Source: Sesamum alatum
Lineage: Eukaryota; Streptophyta; Magnoliopsida; Lamiales; Pedaliaceae
Assembly: GCA_034509735.1 (NCBI GenBank)
Contig: JACGWO010000004.1
Coordinates: 10,273,395 to 10,337,394, forward strand
Length of the DNA: 64,000 nucleotides
Reading direction: 5' to 3'
Within the stretch, counting starts at the first letter, position 1. Each line of letters begins with the position of its first letter. Positions 25,780 through 38,611 of this stretch are shown in pieces. A program made the translations under genes and the position numbers. The notes beneath the pieces are model-generated. The model was not told where the DNA came from and made no database searches. It saw only the letters and a program-made list of their open reading frames with translations.

Positions 25780-27508
25780 TGAAGGACAAGCGGATCCGCC
25801 CGGGAGCGCGAGCGGAAGCGAGAAAGTGAGGAATTGTGCACAAATTTAAATCTAATTTAAATATGCGAGTCCCAAGGGGTGTACCCTTGGGTGCTCAACC
25901 GGGCGTTCGATGTAGGATGTGTAAATATTAAAATATATATTTAAGCACATAGGGCATAGATATATAAATGAAATCAATCAAAGCGTAATAAACCGTTACC
26001 TTTGATTGTTTAGCGTATGCTCCCGGCTACTTGCGTTGTTCCTTCTCCGGAATGCTCATGAAATCCAAACGTATGGATTCTCCAAAGGTGATCCACACCA
26101 CACCGGAAGAAACACACGTTCTTCTTGCTAGAAAAGAACGGGTTTAGAAGGAATCGGTTTAAGAGAAGAACACTATGAATTAGTGTTCTCTTAAACTTAC
26201 TTTGTTCTTCTTCTTGATTCAAAATCAAGTGAAGAACACAAGTGTGAGAGAGGGAGAGAGCACGGAATTTGAGAGAGAGGAGAGGGATTTTTGTCTTCTC
26301 TTTTTCCTAGAAAAAGATGAATAATGAATCACTTTTACTTGGTGTTGTTTATTCTAATATATATACATAATTAATGTGATTATTGGAATGTGTCTAGGTT
26401 CATCCAATGATGTCTAGATTCATTCCAATCAATCACCATTAATTCTTCAATCAAGCCTACCAAAATTTATGGTATGATCAAATCATACCAAAAGGGAAGA
26501 GCTTGATTGGAGTTGATTTGTCTCTTTCCAAAAGAGATAAGTCAACATACCACCTAGCATGAAACATGGCTGATTTTGCTTCCTCCAAGAGAGCATGTCG
26601 GCCATGTTTAATTAAGGGAAGAAGTCCAACTTCTTCCTATTCCAAAATAGGAATTTTTTTCCTCTCGGGTATAATTTAACGGACCGGGTTTTATCGTAAT
26701 CCAATTATGACGAACCCAACATTAAATCCAATTTAATGTCCATTTAAATTATTTCTGTTGATCTTTTAATCCAATTAAAAGATCCAACGTCTCAACGTCT
26801 CAACTTTCCATATTTAATTGAAAATCCAATTTACCGATTAAACGGAAGCCTGATACAATATCGGTCGGTCCATCCAATGGACTTTCCCTTAAGTAATCCA
26901 ATTACTTATTTTATCCTTCGAGATTGACTCCAAGTCGATCTCTCAACCTCCTCGGTGATTTGTGTGTGACCCTTTAGGTTCACCCTCAGCTAGACTTGGG
27001 CCCGTGTCCCACAAGGGCCCGTTACCATGGGTGGCCGTCTAGCAACGGTCCATGGCACTAGAGACTAGGTGAATTGGCGTGAATATTTAGGCGCCGATTC
27101 TGTACAGGTACGATCCTTCTGTCTACCGTCTCCCGGCCTTAGTCTAGGGTATGGAATTGGGCGTCGGTTCCCATCCTTGACTAGGCATCTATGCTTAATA
27201 CTCGAGACCACATATGCTTCATTGCGTCGACACAGGAAACCATTCCCTGTTCGACCAACCACTGTGGCCACAGCTTCAAACAGCATGAACGTGTCTTTGA
27301 GTGCATAGGAGATACCTATGTCACATACTGACAGGGGACGGATCCTCTTCTTGGAATCCACCGTCCTCGCTACACATTCCGACTGCACTGGACAAGGCTT
27401 ATGATAATCATCTTACAGAATGATTACCTGTCGCCAGATCCAAGATACAACCGTCCTGTGCACGCGACTGCCATGATTCCTCAAGTCTGAGGATTACTCC
27501 CGTACTCT
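25780..27508 (-). mobile_element. 5' LTR of element E, missing its first ~500 bp
   Basis: It ends CCTTCA beside the primer site and matches the complete solo LTR at 54216-56446 (other orientation) over 1.7 kb. The match stops at 'cccgtact', where integrase sequence of element F begins, so the U3 start is deleted. The hairpin at 25871-25891 is perfect (CCCAAGGG/CCCTTGGG). Confidence 0.88.
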
Positions 27509-28140
27509 CTTCTGGTCCTATGTATTCAGTAATCCACAGAAGTCTTTTTGGATCCAATTCAATGGACTATCGGCAAGTCCACTTTGTCTTACAAAATGGC
27601 TCTTTAGTCTTTTCCTCTTCAGAGAAGATTTGCAAGCTAGCAGATCCAAATCATCTATTGCTAGACTCTTTGGATCTTCCAACTTCCTCATCCTTAACTA
27701 AAGAAAACTGACCTAGCCATGGATGCCAAATTCGTAAGTTCCTCTTGATTATATCCATTTTTAGTCATTTGTTTTGAGTACTCATAGTCCAATTATGGGA
27801 CCGTGTCAAGTGTTTATGTACCAAACCTAGCAGATAAGAATCGCCATTCTTTGTCAAATAAAAGTAATTCTATTGATCAAATTATTGTATCCAAAATTGT
27901 CCAACAATAAATGGAACATATTTTGATCATGCTAGGTTACATAATTCCCGCAGACACAATCTTAACATGATCACTACTAAGCCTAACTAGTCCTTAGTCT
28001 TTGCAGCAATAGTTTCGCCATTGCTAGACCTTAGGATCGTCTGTCTTAGCTTTCTATTCCTTATCATCACCTGTGAACGATTCACAGGTTATGAACAACT
28101 GGTATCCAATACCAAAGAACAGAACAGTGATCATATTGAT
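27509..28140 (-). pseudogene. Element F pol N-terminal remnant (pre-integrase and protease region)
   Basis: On the minus strand this is the gag-pre-integrase and protease text of the family, aligning with 53600-54210 of element C, with multiple stops. The rest of pol is gone at the junction with element E's LTR (27508/27509). Confidence 0.7.
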
Positions 28141-29012
28141 ACTCAATTCAAATGTCACCTTCATTGGAGAGGGGCTTTAGGAAACTCCCGCTTCCAATGT
28201 CCCTTTTTCTCACAGTTAATGCAAACATCATTCGAAAGCTCTGACTGCAGAACCCTTTTTCTCTTTCCTTTACCCCCGCCCAACGGTGTAATAGGAGCAC
28301 TCAAAGTGCTGGCAGTGGCTGATGTTGTTTGAGCCTTCTTCCTCTTCCTGCGTCCGGCACCCTTGCCTTTCGCTTCAGAGGTCGAAGCCTCCTCACTAGT
28401 ACCGTCGGCGGTAGATTTTTCAATCATTGCCTTGTACTGGACCAACGTTTTTATCAACTCATGAAGGTCTTTCTCAAGCCCATCCATGCTGTAGTTGACT
28501 ATAAATAGGTCGAGTGAGGGGAGAAGAGACTGAAGGATCACGTCGATGTACATCTCTCTTTCGAGATCAGCTTGGAGGTCTTTGAGTTTTTCCACAAGGG
28601 ATAGCATCATCACTCCATGCTCTTGTACCGACGATCTTTCTATCGTCTTTGCTCAGGAGAATGCCTTCATTGCAGCATATCTAACATGCCGGTCTGGGAC
28701 CGCATAGACTTGCTACAATCGAAACATCATCGAGCCAACATCCTCCAGCCTACCATACTGCTTCTGCATCTCATTATCAATGGATCCCAGCATGATGCTG
28801 CAGACCTTCCAGTTGTCATCAAGCCTTTTCTTGAACGTCTAACGTTCTTTGGGCGATGACCCTTCCGGCAAGGTCTGAGGAAAAACCTTACCTAGAATAT
28901 AAGTCTGGTTCTTTGAAATCTAAGATCATCTTAAGATTTTACAGCCAGGCGTGGTAATACGTTCCATAGTCTTATTAGTCTCAAGTATAAGGGTTAGTGC
29001 ATTCTTAGACAT
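28141..29012 (-). pseudogene. Element F gag
   Basis: Gag packages the element RNA in virus-like particles. The start ATG (MSKN) is at 29012, as in elements B and C. A 150-codon open piece (28161-28613) carries YIDVILQSLLPS, NYSMDGLEKDLHELI and a Lys/Arg-rich stretch. It ends in a zinc knuckle CINCEKKGHWKREF in which the last Cys of the CCHC motif is replaced by Phe. Frameshifts lie between the start and this piece. Confidence 0.85.
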
Positions 29013-30836
29013 CAACAATTAAACAAAAAACATTCAGTAGATTATAACCCCTCCCACTATTTCTACGAAAGCCCATCACTCTCAAATGGGGTTTCGAGAA
29101 ACCATTTCCTAGTAGGCTTGGGATCCACAAGCGCAATTCTCCATGCCCCGCGTTTACGATTCACGTGGAAAAAAGTCTCGTGGGAGGTATCTAATACAAT
29201 TCTGAACCGATGAGATTCCCAAGATATTCTGCCTTACCTCTTCACATAATCCCGAGGACTCCAAGCGAATCATGCTACTCGATGTTAGGCCCGACCCATC
29301 AACCAAATCATACCTCAACCGTCGCCCCCCACGACTCGTGAGACAGAGAAACAGTGAGTGTACTCTTTGTTCACAACAACGGTGTAGCTTTCCTCTATTC
29401 CAAATGTGCCACGACTCGTGAAACCACACTTGGGTAGCAGTAGCTTCCTCACGCATTGCTATGGATGGAAGGCTTGGATAGATCAAAACCATTTTTGATC
29501 CAAGTCCATCATGGGCCTAATATTTTAACTTGGTCCAACCAAGTGAGAGTTCGAAATTATTAACCAAGACCTCATCATATTAATATTTTTGCATGCATAA
29601 ATATCCAATATTACAAAGCATTTAAATAAATGCATCGCATGAAAGTAAATGTAGCATACCCTTGTTGGATGATCACAAGCCCCAACCTATGCGACCCACT
29701 GAGCCCGCAGTGAGTCTATGGTCTGTCTAGGGTGGTCCTACACTATTATAACAAATTAACCCAATGTCATGCCAATGGGTCTTATACTCTACTTGTTTCA
29801 CCTTGATGTCTCACCTTGGGCCTCCGTCCAACATAGGCCTCCTTTTTCTCCGTGGGCTTGCTTTATTATACATAAAATGTAAAACCTCACCAAAAAATTC
29901 CTAACTACTCTCATTACAAGAGAAATAGAATACATTGGAAATAAAAGGAAAAAGACAAGCTTTAACATCATGAGGCGAAAGTGGGAGATAACAGTCCCAA
30001 AATGAGAGGCACGTAGGCCCCCACCCAAAAGGAATTTAAAACCATATACAGGTCAATGGGCTTCGTGATCATCCCTTGTTAATCCAATTAACAAAACACA
30101 ACATAATTACATATCCAATATAATCATGCTCCAAATAATACAAACCATGTATTAAAAAAATGATATCCAATATCATTCCATAACATAATTAAATGCAAAA
30201 AAATACATGTAAAAAATGCAATTAAAAATGGATATTAGAAACCTCGTACAACCCATGTACATATTCTTTTTTTGTTTGGAAATTATTTCCAAAATAATCT
30301 TAGGCAATATAATTTTAGGAAAAATCATTCTCAACTAGAATTAAATCAGCCATAAATTAAATATTTTAGAAAAAATATGCAGAATACCAGAAAATCAAAT
30401 TTTTTGGAAAAACGGCCCAGCCGTTCGGCCATGCCGGCCGACCGCGCCCGCGCGTGTAGGCGTCATTGCTTGCGCTGGGCGTGTGCGCACACGCCCAGCG
30501 TGCATGGCCGGCAGCGCCAGCGCGCGCGCAGGCGCACGCAATCGGCAACGCCCTGTGCGCACTGCTCACACGCCAGCGGCCTGCCTGCGCGCGGCTGCTG
30601 CTGTTGTTGTAATTTTTTTTTTGCACATAAAAAACTGAAACAAAAACCCAGATTTCAGAAAATCCAATTTTCTAAAATCACCCAAATATCTATGATTAAT
30701 CAACATAATTAAACATGAAAATTTCAACAAATAATTATGAAAATTAAAAGCAATAATCACATGCTTTTAAACCGATCTAAACACGTTGAACATGTAATCC
30801 ATAGCCACATACACCGATCCGAGCTCTGATACCACT
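29013..30836 (-). mobile_element. Element F leader with primer-binding site
   Basis: A 1.8-kb untranslated leader. The primer site at 30823-30834 is a perfect TGGTATCAGAGC on the minus strand. It contains two copies of the dyad CACGACTCGTG (29330-29340, 29410-29420), a CACTG/CAGTG hairpin near 29695 and a GC-rich tract (30408-30604). Open frames in the GC-rich tract have no family resemblance and are not counted as genes. Confidence 0.8.
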
Positions 30837-33003
30837 TGAAGGAGAGCGGATCGGCCCAAGAACGAACCGGAAGCGCGGTGGAGATAAAAACTTGCGGAAT
30901 AAAAGAATTTAAATCGCGTTCAAGGGGTGTTCCCTTGAACATTCTCGGGCTATCGGTGTATAAACGCAGAATATAAACATATATAAAAATAAATAAGCAT
31001 TCGTGGCTATAGAATAAAGAAGAAACCTAGAGCATAAATAAATCGGAGTACCTTTCTCGATTTTGTATTTTGATCGGCTACACACATTGATTCCTCCCGA
31101 CGTTCGTCGACGCGAGGTCCCAACGTAGAGACCCTCTAACGTAGTCCACACCACACCGGGAGAGATCTCGTTTTTTCTCGCTAGAAAAAAAATAGATCTA
31201 GAGGATGAAATCAAAGAAGAGATTACACTATCAAATTAGTGTTCCTTATTGATCTTACTTTGTCCTTCAACTAATCATAGATCAATGAAGCAACAAAGAG
31301 GATTTTGAGAGTAGAGAGAGTGAGAGAATGTATGGAGAGTTTTCATCTTTTTCCTAGAAAAAGATGAATAATGAAATTCTTCATCAATAGGTGTTAGTAT
31401 ATCATATATATACATAATTAATGTGATTATTGGAATGTGTCTAGGTTCATCCAAGGATGTCTACTTACATCCCAATCAATCACCATCAATTCTTCAATCA
31501 TACCAAAAGGGAAGGGCTTGATTGGAGTTGATTTGTCTCTTACCAAAAGAGACAAGTCAACTAACACCTACCATCCAACATGGCTAATTTTTGCTCCCTG
31601 CAAGGTGGCAATTTTCGGCCATGCTTATTTAGGGAAGAAGTCCAACTTCTTCCTATTCCATAAATGGAATTAACACACCTCTCGGGTCAAAATTTAGCGG
31701 ACGGGGTTCTACCATAATCCAATTACGACGAACCCAAAAAATTAAATCCAATTTAATTTAATGTCCACTAAAATAATTCCCGTTGATCATTTAATCCAAT
31801 TAAAAGATCCAATATCTCAACTTTCCATATTAATCAATAAATCCTATTTACCGATTAAACGAGGGCCCGATACAATATCGGCCCCTCCATCCAATGGACA
31901 ATCCCTTAAGTAATCCAATTACTTATCATCCTCTGAAATTGACTCCAAGTCAATTCCTTCGCCTCCTCGATGATTTGTGTATGACCCTTTAGGTTCACCC
32001 TCAGCTAGACTTGGGCTCGTGTCCAACAGGAGCCCGTCACAATGGGTGGCCGTCTAGCAACGGTCCATGGCACTAGAGACTAGGTGAATGTTGGCGTGAA
32101 CATTTAGACGCCAATTCCTTACGGGTACGGTCCTACTGTCGACCGTCTCCCGGCCGTAGTCTAGGGTATGGAATTGGGCGTCGGTTCCCATCCTTGACTA
32201 GGCAACTATGCTTCATACCAGAGATGCGTTTACTCTATCGATCGACATAGGAAACCCTTTCCTACTCAATCAATTGCTATGGCCATAGACTTTCAGAGTC
32301 TAAACCATCTCAGAGTGCATAGGAGACATCACCGTCATGTACTGACAGGGGACAGATCCTATCTTGGAATCCACCATCCTCGCTACATACTCCAACTGCA
32401 CTGGACAAGACTTATAATGACCATCTTATAGAATGATCACCTCTCGCCAGATCCAAGATACAGTTCTCATATGCACGTGACTGCCATGATTCCTCAAGTC
32501 CGAGGACTAATCCCGTACTATCGGAACCGGGAATTCCAATCATACCGACCAAGTCTCCAAGGCTTCCATATGATGATCCCGCGAGTCACTTCAGTCAGTC
32601 GACCAACTTGTCAACCAACTCACTAAAATTGCATAGACGACCTTCGTCTGTTGCCGATGAAACTCGGCACTCACCTAGTGAATGCAATACTTAGTGCAAG
32701 TCTCAATAGGACACTCGATGCCCAGTCTCGAGGTCCTCAACTTGGAATGTTTCAGACCAACTCTCAGAAGTTGGTTTCATAGCCGCCATCCAATGCGCAA
32801 CCCAACTACATGGGTTATCCAATTGGTCTTTGGGCATTTGTTGTGACGTTGAAACACCGTTCAACGTTAGTAGTAAGCACAACAAACACAGTGCCAGTGA
32901 TGAATACTTACTCTATTCATCAGGATAATATTGTATTAATAAAGATTGACGAATAGTTCCCAAAACCGCCAATCCAATTGGCTTTCTGGTCACCATTCTA
33001 ACA
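30837..33003 (-). mobile_element. 5' LTR of copia element F
   Basis: A 2167-bp LTR, from TGTTAGAATGG at 33003 to CCTTCA at 30837 on the minus strand, directly beside its primer site. The 3'-end hairpin (30918-30940) is perfect over 9 bp. The U3 hairpin is ACGTTGAA...TTCAACGT (32846-32867). Its outer end abuts gag of element G in the opposite orientation, so F probably inserted into G. The partner 3' LTR is lost. Confidence 0.9.
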
Positions 33004-36000
33004 ACGTATATTGACGTGATCCTCCAGTCGCTTCCTCCGTCCTATGACCCGTTCGTTGTAAACTACAATATGAACGGACTTGAGAAGTCTATTCATGAGT
33101 TGATCTACATGTTGGTTCAATACGAGGCAACGACCCACAAGTCGGTGCCGGTGGTATTGATAGGAGAGGCTTCGACCTCTAAGATGAATGGCAAGAGGGC
33201 CTGACGCTGGAAGAGGAAGAAGGGAAAAGGAAAGACGGTTGCAGCCCCTGCTCGGGCTCCAGGCACCCCTGTTGCCTCGGTGGGGATGGGCAAAGGGAAA
33301 GGGAAGGCCTGTGGTTTTCAGCGGTCCAAGACAAATGATGTCTGCATGCATTGCCAAGGAAAGGTGCATTGGAAGAGGGAGTGCCCACAACTTCTCTCAA
33401 ACCCAGCTATGTTTGTGGTTGAAGTTATGATAACTAATTCTCCTTCATGGGTATTGGATACCGGATGTGGTGCTCACATCTGCAATGATTTTCAAGCACT
33501 GCAAAAAAGCAGAAGGCTAACCAAGGATAAGATGATCCTGAGGCTAGGCGATGGCAAGGCCGTTGCTGCGGAAGCCGTAGGATCAATGGAGTTAGCCACT
33601 AGTAGTCATGTTAGGATTGTACTGAATGACTATTTCTATGTACTTAGCATGATTAAAAATATTGTATCTATCCCGGTCCTTGACAAGGAGGGATATTCCT
33701 TTACCATCAATAAAAATAGTTTTTTCATTATAAAGGATGGTATTTCTTATTTGCTTGGTACATTGGTAAACAGTCTATACATACTTCAACAGTCTAATTG
33801 GATTATGACTGCGAAACACAAACGGAAATACGATAATCATGATAACGCACAGATATGGCATGCGAGGTTAGGTCATATTTCTAAAGATAGGATAAGAAGG
33901 TTGGTGGACTCAAAGAGTCTAGAAATAGACGATTTGGACAACCTACTGACCTACGAATCCTGTTTGAAGGGAAAGATGAGCAAGAAACCCTTTGTTGAAC
34001 AAAGCACGCTAGCCAACGGTCTATTAGATTTGATCCATACGGACGTATGTGGCCCACTAAATACTCAGGCTAGAGGTGGGCACTCTTCTTCATAACCTTT
34101 ACTGATGATCACCGAGGTGGAAAGTATTTGAGTAGTGAGTTTATTGATTATCCAAAAGAGAATGGGATTCTCTCTCACTGGACCCCTCCTGGAACACCAC
34201 AGCTTAATGGTGTGTCTGAAAGGAGGGATCAGACCTTGTTTGACATGGTCCAATCCATGATGAGTTTTACCGAATCTGGGGATACGCTCTGAAGATGGCG
34301 GCCAAAGTTTTGAACTTGGCGCCATCTAAGAAGATATCCCAGAGGCCATATGAGATATGGCATGGCAAGCCTGCCTCCTACAAATGCTTGAAAGTGTGGG
34401 GTTGCCTCGTATATGTCAAGAGATTAGTGGGAGATAAACTGGACTCCTGGTCTAGTTTATGGAGGTTCATCGGCTATCTGAAAGAAACTGCGGGGTATTA
34501 TTTCTATGATCCCTCCGAGTAAAAGGTTTTTGTCTCGCAAAATGCAGTATTCTTGGAAAAGGGTTTTCCATCGGATAGTCGACGCGATGAGGTACTCCTT
34601 GAGGAATCAAGTGAGGTACCCCATGAGGCGGCAGTGATATCTGAGCCGGTGGTTCCCACTGATAATGTTCCAGTCCTCCATAGGTCGGCCAGAGTATCCC
34701 AAGCACCTGATAGGTATGGATTTCTGGGCTTGACCGGTCAGTTGGATAACGATCCAAAGACGTATGGAGAAGCGATGTCAGACATCGATTCAGATGAGTG
34801 GCTTAAGGCTATGAAATCCGAGATGGACTCGATGGGTACAAATCAGGTTTGGAACCTAGAGGACCCACCCAAAGGGGTAAAACTTGTAGTGTGTAAATGG
34901 GTCTACAAATATAAGCGTGGAGCTGACGGGGAGGCTACAACCTTCAAAGCCAGACTTGTGGCGAAGGGTTACACTCAGCGACCTGGGGTCGATTTTGAGG
35001 AAACCTACTCACCCGTAGCAATGGCTCCTTTCGGATACTGCTTGCCATAGCAGCATGGTATAACTATGAAATATGGCAGATGGACGTGAAAACTGCCTTC
35101 CTCAACGGTTTCATAGAGAAAGAGATTTATATGGATCAACAGGAAGGTTTCACATCTGTTTGAGAAGAGAAGAAGGTCTGCCATCTCCAAAGGTCCATCT
35201 ATGGCCTCAAACAAGCTTTCCGAAGCTGGAACATACGTTTTGATGAAGTCATACGAGGATATGATTTTATCAAGGACGAGTTCGATCCTTGTGTATACAA
35301 GAAGATCAGTGGGAGCTCAGTTGCGTTTCTAGTGCTTTACGTGGATGACATCTTGCTCATTGCGAATGATGCTAAGATGTTAGGAAACACTAAAGCTTGA
35401 TTGTCGACACAAGTTTCCATGAAGAATATCGGTGGGGCATCCTACATCCTTAGCATCAACATCTATAGGGATAGATCTAGAAGGATGTTAGGAATGACCC
35501 AGTCCTCGTACATTGAGAAAGTCTTGGAAAGATTCAAGATGGAGAACTCAAAACGAGGATTCATCCCTTTGAGCCATCGAATTAAGTTATCCAAGAATCA
35601 GCCTCCTAAGACTGATGAGGAGCTTAAAATGGATGTTGGACATCCCCTATGCTTCAGCCGTAGGCAGCATTCAGTACGTTGTCCAGTGCACTAGACCTGA
35701 TGTGGCTTTCGCTTTGAGCGTAACTAGTTGATATCAGTCCTGTGCCGGGGAGGCACACTGGAGTGCGGTCAAGACTATCCTGAAGTACCTGAAAAGGACT
35801 AAGGACATGTTCTTGATCTACGGTGGTGGAGAGTTGATATTGGAAGACTATAGCGACGCTAGCTTCTAGTCGGATGACGATGATGCCAAGTCTCAATCTG
35901 GTTTTGTGTTCAGACTAAATGGTGGCGTGGTTGCTTGGAAGAGTTCCAAGTAGGCTACCACGGCAGACTCCACCACAGAGTCTGAATACATAGCAACTTC

Positions 36001-36325
36001 GGAAGCTGCTAAGGAGGCGGTTTGGATAAAGAGCTACATCCAGGAGTTGGGTGTAGTACCTAGCATCGCTGAGCGAGTGGTTATCTTCTACGATAACAAT
36101 GGGGCCTAGCACAAGCAAAGTAACCGAGATCTCATCACCGATCCAATCATATTCTTAGACGCTACTATCTGCTCAGAGAGATGGTTAGCAGGGGTGACGT
36201 TCGGATGGGCCGAGCCAGCTCCGCAGAAAAACATAACAGATCCACTTACTAAGCCCGTATTGCAAGTTGCCCATACTAAGCATCTTGATAAGATATGTTT
36301 GAGGTCAATGGGTGATTGGATTTAG
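33004..36325 (+). pseudogene. Element G gag-pol polyprotein, truncated and interrupted
   Basis: Domains in order. Gag C-terminal part with zinc knuckle CMHCQGKVHWKREC (33340-33385). Protease WVLDTGCGAHIC (about 33448). Pre-integrase WHARLGHISKDRIRRLV with zinc ligands (about 33850). Integrase, in which about 100 bp of the core between the first and second catalytic Asp is deleted near 34110. RT with KARLVAKGYTQRPGVDFEETYSPV and the active site YVDDILL (35338-35358). RNase H with SDASF, TTESEYIA and ADPLTKP-type motifs to the stop at 36325. The N-terminal half of gag is absent. At least eight stops or frameshifts, for example TGA at 35161 and TAG at 35867, make it dead. Confidence 0.92.
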
Positions 36326-36656
36326 GTCAAGTGGGAAATTGTTAGAATAGGTGACCAGATAGGATCTGTCCCCTGTCAGTATATGACGGTAATGTCTCCT
36401 ATGCGCTCTGAGATGGTTTAGACTCTGAAAGTCTATGGCCATAGAAATTGATTGAGTAGGAAAGGGTTTCTTACGTCGATCGATAGAGTAAACACATCTC
36501 GGGTATGAAGCATAGTTGCCTAGTCAAGGATGGGAACCGACGCCCAATTCCATACCCTAGAGTAAGGCCGGGAGACGGTCGACAGTAGGATCGTACCCGT
36601 ACAAAATCGGCGCCTAAATGTTCACACCAACATTCACCTAATCTCTTGTGCCATGG
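36326..36656 (+). mobile_element. Element G polypurine tract and collapsed 3' LTR
   Basis: The purine tract AAGTGGGAAAT (36329-36339) directly precedes LTR start TGTTAGAATAGG at 36340. After 21 bp the LTR jumps to the block starting AGGATCTGTCCCC, a deletion of roughly 600 bp compared with element H. It stops at 36656, where the LTR of element B begins. Confidence 0.85.
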
Positions 36657-38611
36657 TGAAAGCCTGTGATAGGCGTGTGCATCGTCCCGGGAGGAGCGCG
36701 AATGCAGAAGCGCGGTATAATATAAAGTTGCAAGAATTTAAAACATACCATAAATAAGAATTAAACGTAAACGTTCAAGGGGTATTCCCTTGAACCTCCC
36801 GGACATTCGGTGTATCTCATGAACAAAACAAAGAACATAAAATCATGGAGGCCATAGGGTTGTAAAGAACGAAACAACAAAACGAAAAACCTACCTGGTT
36901 GTCATTTTGTCTTCAAGCCGCTACTTGCGTTGTTCCCCATTTTGCTCCAAGATCTCCTATTGAGACCCTTTAAATTATACACGCAATCCGCCCACGTATC
37001 TTGGTCCTCGTGCTTGCAAAAAATCAAGTGTATATTATTTAAAGAGGACAGATCGATCAAACGCTATGAATTAACGTGATCAACCCTCCTTAGGTTCAAT
37101 TGTATGAAACAAAAAAACCAAGAGTATTTTTCTTGGGAAGAAGGGAGAGTGGCCGAGAGGGAGAGACGAGAGAGAGGGAGAGAGTGTGTGTGTGTAAAAT
37201 TTTCATCATCTTTTCACAAGTGAAGGGCTAGGTGTATATATAGAGGAGGAATCCATTCCTCTTCAAACTCCAACTCTTGGAAGACTATTTTGACTAGGAT
37301 TTTGACCTAGTCAAAGTAGCTCTTTGATTTGGTCAAACCAATCCTAGCCATCCATCTCTCCTTTTAATCTCAACCATCCATTTATTTTATGGAATATTTA
37401 AATCTCATTTAAATAATCCATAGCGCAATAAATAAATAAAATATTTATTTTAAGCCCGTGAATTAAATTCCAATAAATCCAATTTATTAGTTAAATTCCT
37501 TTTCATCCAATTTAAAGGAATTAACATCCCAAGAAAAGAAAGATCCGATTAAATCTAATTTAATCGTCCCATCTCTCTCCAAATATTTAGTTCTAAATTA
37601 AATAGTTATGTGTACGGATTGTGTGTAACTCTTTAGGTTCACCTTCAACTAGACTTGGTCGAATTCCTAGAATCCATCCGTTACCATGGGTGGCCGTCTA
37701 GCAACGGTCCATGGAACTTGAGACTAGGTGAATATGCGTGGGGGTGAACATTTAGGCTCTATAGTACATTTATCCTTCTGCCTACAGTCTCACCACTTAG
37801 GGTCTAGGGCACGGAAACGTAGGTACCCATCTTGGACCTAAGTGTCATCTTGTCCTATACTAAACGTCGCAGGGAATCCCTCCCTTCTGTTCAGTTACTG
37901 TGGCCACAGATTCTGGGACAAAACTCAGAGCATAGTGAGACGCTACTGTCAGCGCTTTGATAGGAGACAGATCCTTTCTTGGAATCTACTATCACGTTGC
38001 ACATCATGACTGACTAGATATGGCTTATGACTACTTAGTAACTATGACTTGGTAATCTCTCACCATACCTAAGATACATACATGGTGTACAGGTAAACTC
38101 AGCAATTCCTCAAGTCCAAGGATTAACCTGTACTGTTGGAACCGGGAACTCAAGTCATACCTATCTGACCCTACTCAAGGTCCTCCGTAAGACAGTTCCC
38201 GCGAGTCACCTTAGTCAGTTGCTCCTTAGCAAGCTGACCCACTAACACTGCATAGACGATCCTCGTCACCCATCGATGAAACATGACAGCAGATGCTTAG
38301 TGCAAGTCTCAAGTGGATTCTCGATAGCCATTTCTCGAGATTCCTTGACTTGGAGATTTTCAGACTGATTCGGCGAAACTAATTTCATGAACCTACCTCC
38401 AAGCGTAGTTCCAGTTCCGAAATGTGATCTCAGTCTGTGGGCTTTGTTTGTGCAGTGAATAGTGATAAAGCAGTAAAGTGAACACAGACAAAGTATGAGC
38501 CAGATGAACATCACTTTCTCATTCATCAAGGTTTATTAAAATTCTGAAACTGTTCAGACATAGGTTACAATTCGCTTAATAAAATTGGCTTCATGGTCAC
38601 CTATTCTAACA
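36657..38611 (-). mobile_element. 3' LTR of copia element B
   Basis: A 1955-bp LTR (TGTTAGAATAGG at 38611, CTTTCA at 36657, minus strand), followed at 38612 by the reversed purine tract. The hairpin at 36773-36795 is perfect over 9 bp. It sits inside the 3' LTR of element G, so B is younger than G. B's other LTR is truncated, so no target duplication can be tested. Confidence 0.92.

Noticed and set aside
30377..30712. Open frames of 80-110 codons in the GC-rich leader tracts (also near 46767-47057 and 58835-59137)
   Set aside because: Open on both strands because GC-rich DNA has few stops. Arg/Ala/Cys-rich text with no conserved protein pattern, and not shared between elements.
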